In this document: piece after piece, positions 58,983-64,000 of the stretch
How positions within the stretch are numbered: position 1 is the stretch's first letter
Layout of the letters: each line of letters opens with the position of its first letter
NCBI GenBank assembly: GCA_001931875.2
Contig: MSJH02000803.1
Coordinates: 124,362-188,361 of the forward strand
Origin: Byssochlamys sp. IMV 00236
Taxonomy: Eukaryota; Ascomycota; Eurotiomycetes; Eurotiales; Thermoascaceae
Reading direction: 5' to 3'
DNA: 64,000 nucleotides
The notes under the pieces: generated by a model
What the model was told of the DNA's origin: nothing
Database searches by the model: none
What the model saw: the letters and a program-made list of their open reading frames with translations, nothing else
Made by a program: the position numbers and the translations under genes

Positions 58983-60539
58983 ATGCCGCCTAAACGTAAG
59001 GCGGTCCACGATGGCAGTACTGCCACTACCGCCAGTGCTCCTCGACGTCTACTCAGGTATGCATTGAATACCCCAGGAATCTCTCTCCTGGCATCTCTAA
59101 TTTCTTGATTATATTATACGGGGTGCTGAAGATGTCCCAGGCCTCGGCGCGCTGCTACTACTCCTGTAGCAGAGCCCAGTAATGTTGCCAAACCGGCCAA
59201 AACAATGCCTCAAAATGAAGAATCGCCGAACAAAAGACCTAAGCGCAACCCAAAGAGAGGGGCAAAGAAGGATCCCTGGGATGAAGAGAGCCTCTTGACA
59301 AGCTCAGAGTCTCCTCTTGTCCATATTGATCTCGTTGTAAGCAGATATGGGCTTCTTGTATGCTGTACATATGCAGCATCTAACTCTCATGCTTTAGAAA
59401 GTGCTCGCCCACCCGGATGCATGGAATTGCCTCGACGAGGACGAGAAGAAAGAAATCCTATCTCTGCTTCCTGATAATGTACACCCGAACCCTGAGCCTG
59501 ATCCTGAAGACCCGAATGCGAAGATACCCCCGATACCGCAGGAATTCCTGCGATATTCGAATACATGGCGCGAAGGAGTACGCCAATTCCAGGTAGATCT
59601 AGAAGCCGGCCGTTACGACCCTGAATGGCTGCGCCAAGCGGCAAATGCGATGGAAGAAAGAGCCAAGGGAGAGTTCGACAATTTCAAGGAACAGGAATTC
59701 GAGGAATTTTGGGGCCAGAAACAGAAGCTCGATTATCGTGCGCTGGCGGGAGAGAGCTCTAGCGTAAAGCTCGATAGTCTGATCGCGCATGGTATCATCC
59801 AGACGGGGGATGTATGGAAATTCACCCGCGTATTCGGGAAAACGGAGAAGATAATGGTCGAGAAGGAAGCTAAGGTGAGACCAATTTATTGAAGGAGTGG
59901 TCAAAAATTCTAAGTTTTCTTTTCTAGGTCGTGGATATCGTCGGTTCAACTCTGACATTCGCCATTCCACCCGGACAGAGAGTTTTCTTAACTGCTACTG
60001 AAGCTTCTAATACAGATGAAGAGGAAGATGGCCCCAAAAGTGAACTTGAACCGCTTTCAGAAACCAAGACCGACCCCGACTCAAACGTGGAAAATGTGTC
60101 AAAGTCGGGGTTAACTTCTACTTCAGAAACCCCTGTGCTAGAAAAACCAAAAGTCTCTGTCGAAATCGTCGTCCCTGCAACCGAACAGACGGTTGCTACT
60201 ACGTCCCCGCCGCCTGCAGATGCTGCTGATGATAACGTTCTCGCGCCTCCCGATCGAGCTCCCGAGTATGATTCAACCGCGCCAGCAGCACTTGGATCCA
60301 ACGGCCAAACTTCTGTTATTCCCATAGTCCCAGCATCTGAGCCGGAACCGATTAAGGATATCATTTTTCCAAATGTTGCTGGACCTCAGGCTTTGGCCAG
60401 CAAGATCCTGGAGATTGATGGCCGTATCAAGAATCCGCCTAACGGCAATGCATGGAAGCAATTTCGCTGTTATAGGAACAACCAAGACATGGGCAGTCTC
60501 TGGGAAGTGAGACAGACTTGGTATTTGAAGACACACTAG
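58983..60539 (+). CDS. Asx-homology (ASXH) domain protein
   Basis: Four exons (58983-59056, 59141-59336, 59398-59874, 59928-60539; introns 84, 61, 53 nt) encode 452 residues. A basic N-terminus (KRPKRNPKRGAKKDPWDEES) leads into the ASXH core, VLAHPDAWNCLDEDEKKEIL, then SLLPDN and a helical FKEQEFEEFWGQKQKLDY. In animals the same fold in Asx/ASXL proteins activates the BAP1 deubiquitinase in chromatin. The middle of the protein is long, acidic and Ser/Thr/Pro-rich. A conserved-looking C-terminal part (WKQFRCYRNNQDMGSLWEVR) follows. Nuclear location is inferred. Confidence 0.85.
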
Positions 60540-60825
60540 GCTTTTCATTCTTTGAGTTGCTGTCATCTCTGTCATACTTTGAATAGAGGTCTCTCCTTGG
60601 GTTTATCCTCATCATATGAGCGGCTTACTGTGAACTTGATGTGACTAATACATCGCATGCACTCTTTACTTGCTGGTAAAAATGGTCAATCATGCATGTA
60701 CTACTACAAATTAATGCAGTATCAGTTCCTTATTCCAAGATTTGACCTTATGGCTTATCACAGGGCAAATAGTATTAAAAATGACCTTCCCCAAGCCGTA
60801 GGCGAAGATTCTTTCACTTAGTATG

Positions 60826-62205
60826 TCATATATGTACTCTTCCTACACTATCTTCCTTGAACGAGCTAGCAGAGTCGTCATCGACTGCAATATCTGCAGC
60901 GCAGCTGGCTTGAATGAAATCTTCTAACTCCTCACTAACCGTCTTGAGCTTCTCCTTAACGCTTGCGACGCCCTCCTGGCCAATGATGTGTCGCGAGGGC
61001 GGATTCTCATGACCCGCGATCGCAGTGATGGCGTGAACCGTCTCTGCCGTAAGAATGTCCAGATGACTTGGAGTAAGCGGAGGGTACATTGAAACAACGT
61101 GAGGCGCTGAGAGGGGACCGGTCCCTCGTGCGGTATCTACGTTAGACCCGGACGAGCCTTCAACACCCGCAGCCGATTCGCCATTTTCGTTTGAGAGGCG
61201 AGTCAGAATGCCGTTAAGGATGCCTCGAAATAGTGGTGCGTGGTTCTGCGCAGGGGCGTAGGCAGGTACGATGGGAGGAACGCTCGTCACCAAGTTAGAG
61301 AGAATGCCGATTTCGATGCTGGCTTGGAGTATGCTCAGTTTGATATTGAAAGGGGCAATCTCGTAGGCGATACTCTGTGCCGTATTGTTAGTATACATTC
61401 AATGGCAAAAGAAGTGGACGTTGCGCATACGTCGCAGAATCCCTCAAGTGCCCACCCTGAGGCACAATAAACACCGAGTCCTGGGGTTCCTATGTGCCCG
61501 GCTGTCAAGCGTCAGTATAATCGTTGCAAACCCGATTGGTCATACGCACTAATGCCCGAAAGTACTATTATATGACCTGCCCTCTGTTTCCGTAATTGCG
61601 GCAGTGCTGCCTTCATGAAATTCACAGGACCGAAATAATTGGTTTCGAACTGGTCTCGCACAAGGTTCAATGTCCGTTGGGATGCCGCAAGCTCTTCCAC
61701 AGTTCCAACGACAGCTGATAAGAGACGTCAGAAGATTATTCTAAGACTTGGGAATCTTCGACGGCTGACCTTGACTCGTGCAGCAGACCAGTATATCAAC
61801 CTTCCCGAATCTGCTGACAGTTTCTGCGATTACCGCCTGACACTCGCCCATCATCCTGTATCAATGGCGTAAGCGAGCTGCACAATATGTTTCAATTAAC
61901 GAGGCCTTGGAACCGAGTTCCCACCTAAGATCTAGTTCAATTCCTTTTAGACGCTGTCGCCATCCTTCATGGTCATGCGTCTCCACCTCTTCCAGAAAAG
62001 CCTTGAACTGTTCCCGACGGATCTCATCACGTTCGCTTTGTTGCGGTACCAGCCCTGCAACAACATAATCTCCGTGCGCGAGAACCTGGCGCGCGAGGGA
62101 GATGCCAATGGGCGAATCTCCGGAAGAAATGACCCAAACCCGCGGCTCTGGATGGGAGGGGAACTGGGAGCGAGGAGAAGTCGGAGAGGGCGGGTTGTCA
62201 GTCAT
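60826..62205 (-). CDS. Atypical short-chain dehydrogenase/reductase lacking YxxxK lysine
   Basis: Five exons (62205-61925, 61855-61770, 61714-61550, 61501-61431, 61374-60826; introns 48-69 nt) encode 383 residues. The Rossmann-type order is kept: VWVISSGDSPIGISLARQVL, then VDILVCCTSQ in place of the NAG motif, a catalytic-type GHIIVLSGI serine strand, and GVYCASGWALEGFCD where YxxxK is expected. The Lys is replaced (Y-C-A-S-G). The glycine motif is also off-consensus. A long C-terminal extension (about 180 residues) is specific. Yeast Ayr1-like SDRs are the nearest broad relatives. Catalysis by the usual mechanism is doubtful; substrate unknown. Confidence 0.83.
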
Positions 62206-62492
62206 TGGTAGAGTAGCGTCAGGGGAGTGCCTAGCACACCCATCGCGGATCTATCGTCGTCTCTGTGAGGAGCAAGCTGTCTCCGCGCAGGCAGCACGGC
62301 TGGTGGAGTTCGCGATAGATAGAAACCGTGGGGTTGCAAGACCGCGGGCGAGACCTTCGGGGCGCCCGCGCTAAGGCGGCAAGCCTGGCCGACGACCGCC
62401 GTGAGACGCGTAGTGTCATTATTTCTCGTCGTGCTGGCACTTCGCATTTCCTCTATGCTCCATGCTTAACGGTTCGCGTGGACAAGTACAAA
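62206..62492. promoter_or_regulatory. Divergent promoter region SDR / CLPTM1
   Basis: 287 bp between start codons of two diverging genes. No clear TATA or named site was recognised. Confidence 0.45.
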
Positions 62493-64000
62493 ATGCCTGA
62501 GCAGAGGCAACGCAGAGATGAGCCGGAGCAGAACGTGAGTGATCCATGATTTTTGCGTGGATAGAGTACTGATGTTGCCATTGCAGTCCGGCTTGAAAGC
62601 CGCCATCCAGGGTCTCGGTATTTTCTTCTTAATGCAGTTTATTGTCGGCCAGTTCTTTGGAAAACAGCAAGGCGGCTCGTCCCAGAACGCAGTTGTGCCT
62701 GCGTTTTCTGATCGAGCCGATAGAAGCGAGATATCGAGCTACAGCTTCATTCCTGATAATGTTGCTCCGGTATGGCCAACGAACAGCTCCCTGGACATGA
62801 GTATCTATGTCTCGCCCTCGACCGTACTGCCAACTTTCAATGCCATTCCACGAGATGCACTGGTCCTTGAGGAAAAGAACTTCACGATGGGTAACTACAG
62901 TGATACTCGAGAAATCGATACTACCATTAAGGTTCCCAAAGAGGCCCAGCAGAACGGGACTCTTTGGGCTCACTTCTACGTTGGTATTTCCGGTAGTCAG
63001 CTTGATCCCTTGGCAAAGGACTATTCTCCGGAAAAGGCTTACCATTTCCTTCGTCCTCTCAACCAATATCTTCCTAAGAGGAAAACCAAGAAGCTCAAGA
63101 ATCTTCTTACTGATGAGGACGATGCGGAAGAACCGGAGGACGATACCCCTGCCATCCAGATCGTTTCTTACTACCACCCGAACTTCACTGTCTCTGTTGT
63201 CCCTGATACTGGCGTTCAGAAGTTTCGAATGATGGCTCCCGCAATTCGGCAGCATCTGGAACTCGAGAGTACTGGTGCTAGAGACATTACTGGACAGAAC
63301 GGATGGTATTACCCCGTTATTTTCCTCAACAAGTTCTGGCAGCTTAGAAGCCATATGACCGAGCTGAACTCCACCGTCGACACTGTCCCGTTGCGTATTA
63401 CCCTGAACAATCTGCAGAACTGGAAGTTTAGCCTTATGGCTAGTATCGACGAGGGCATGAAGCAGAACGCGCGACAAGCTGCAACTGGAGGGCCTATGCC
63501 CGCTGGAGGTGATGGAAGCGAATTCGAAGTTGTCAAGGAGATCCTTTTGGACACTAGCGTCTGGTTGTTGGCCACGACTGGTGTTGTCAGTATCCTACAC
63601 ATGATCTTTGAGACACTCGCCTTCAAGAACGATATTGTGAGTTCTCGCTCCATCATATCTTCTCACCTGAGGTTCTATGCTGACCATATCATAGTCGCAC
63701 TGGCGCAAGAAGAAAGACGTTGTCGGCACCTCAGTTCGCACTATTCTTGCCAACGTCTTCATGCAGACTGTTATCTTCTTGTACCTTGTTGACAACAGCG
63801 AGGGAACTTCTTGGATGATTCTCGCCAGTCAAGGGTTTGGTATTGTTCTGGAAGCCTGGAAGATCACGAAGACGGTCGACGTACGCGTCAGACCTCCTCA
63901 GCCTGGCTCCACGTTCTCCTTTCTTCCATACGTTATTGTGTTTGAGGACAAACACAAGCTCACCGAGACCGAGCAGAAAACCAAGGAATATGATGAGATT
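62493..64000 (+). CDS. CLPTM1-family membrane protein, 5' part
   Basis: CLPTM1/CLPTM1L-family proteins are multipass ER membrane proteins; CLPTM1L is a glucosaminylphosphatidylinositol scramblase, and fungal members are poorly studied. Three exons are visible: 62493-62534, 62587-63636 and 63695 to the window edge, 466 residues so far, with introns of 52 and 58 nt. The first membrane segment is IQGLGIFFLMQFIVGQFF. A large lumenal domain has several N-glycosylation sequons (NSS, NFT, NYS). FLNKFWQLRSHMTELN and SWMILASQGFGIVLEAWKIT are family stretches. The frame is open at the right edge, so about a third of the protein is missing. Confidence 0.93.

Overview
The window looks like nuclear DNA of a filamentous ascomycete, most likely Eurotiales (Aspergillus/Penicillium type). 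Genes lie on both strands, carry short GT-AG introns (mostly 46-90 nt), have no operon structure, and encode eukaryotic housekeeping proteins (Dmc1, Mak16, Sec22, Elp5, Far11, glucosidase I). The genus call rests on remembered protein families; no database was searched. Exon joins were worked out by hand from frame, GT/AG borders and family motifs.

Layout. 0-7 kb: the 3' end of UDP-GlcNAc pyrophosphorylase, a seven-knuckle Gis2/CNBP protein, meiotic recombinase DMC1 and ribosome-biogenesis factor RRP7. 8-13.6 kb: an acidic-tailed protein of unknown function, a GDPD-family phosphodiesterase, an AT-rich gap and a conserved hypothetical protein. 14-18.4 kb: a small protein-kinase-like gene, a Mso1-like Sec1-binding protein and mitochondrial 1-Cys peroxiredoxin. 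18.5-30 kb is the accessory part: an intronless gene joining a nuclease-like region to a kinase-like region and bracketed by a near-identical 20-bp direct repeat, a possible 47-aa small gene, an MFS sugar-porter-type transporter, 3.4 kb without a clear gene, and a CYP504-like P450. 30.8-42.4 kb: MAK16, a six-finger C2H2 protein, the STRIPAK subunit Far11/STRIP, dolichyl-diphosphatase and an RWD-RBR ubiquitin ligase. 42.9-53.2 kb: a CRT10-family protein whose 5' exons do not join cleanly, an Mmtag-domain RS protein, glucosidase I ending in HDEL, a TDA3-like FAD oxidoreductase and a SNRNP27-like splicing protein. 53.2-56.2 kb is gene-poor. 56.2-64 kb: ELP5, SEC22, an Asx-homology protein, an atypical SDR and the 5' part of a CLPTM1-family gene.

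How genes work together. Most act in basic cell functions and are not clustered by pathway. Several touch the secretory route and cell wall: UAP1 (nucleotide sugar), dolichyl-diphosphatase and glucosidase I (N-glycosylation), SEC22 and Mso1 (vesicle fusion), and CLPTM1. The strongest candidate for something unusual is the 18.6-22.3 kb segment.
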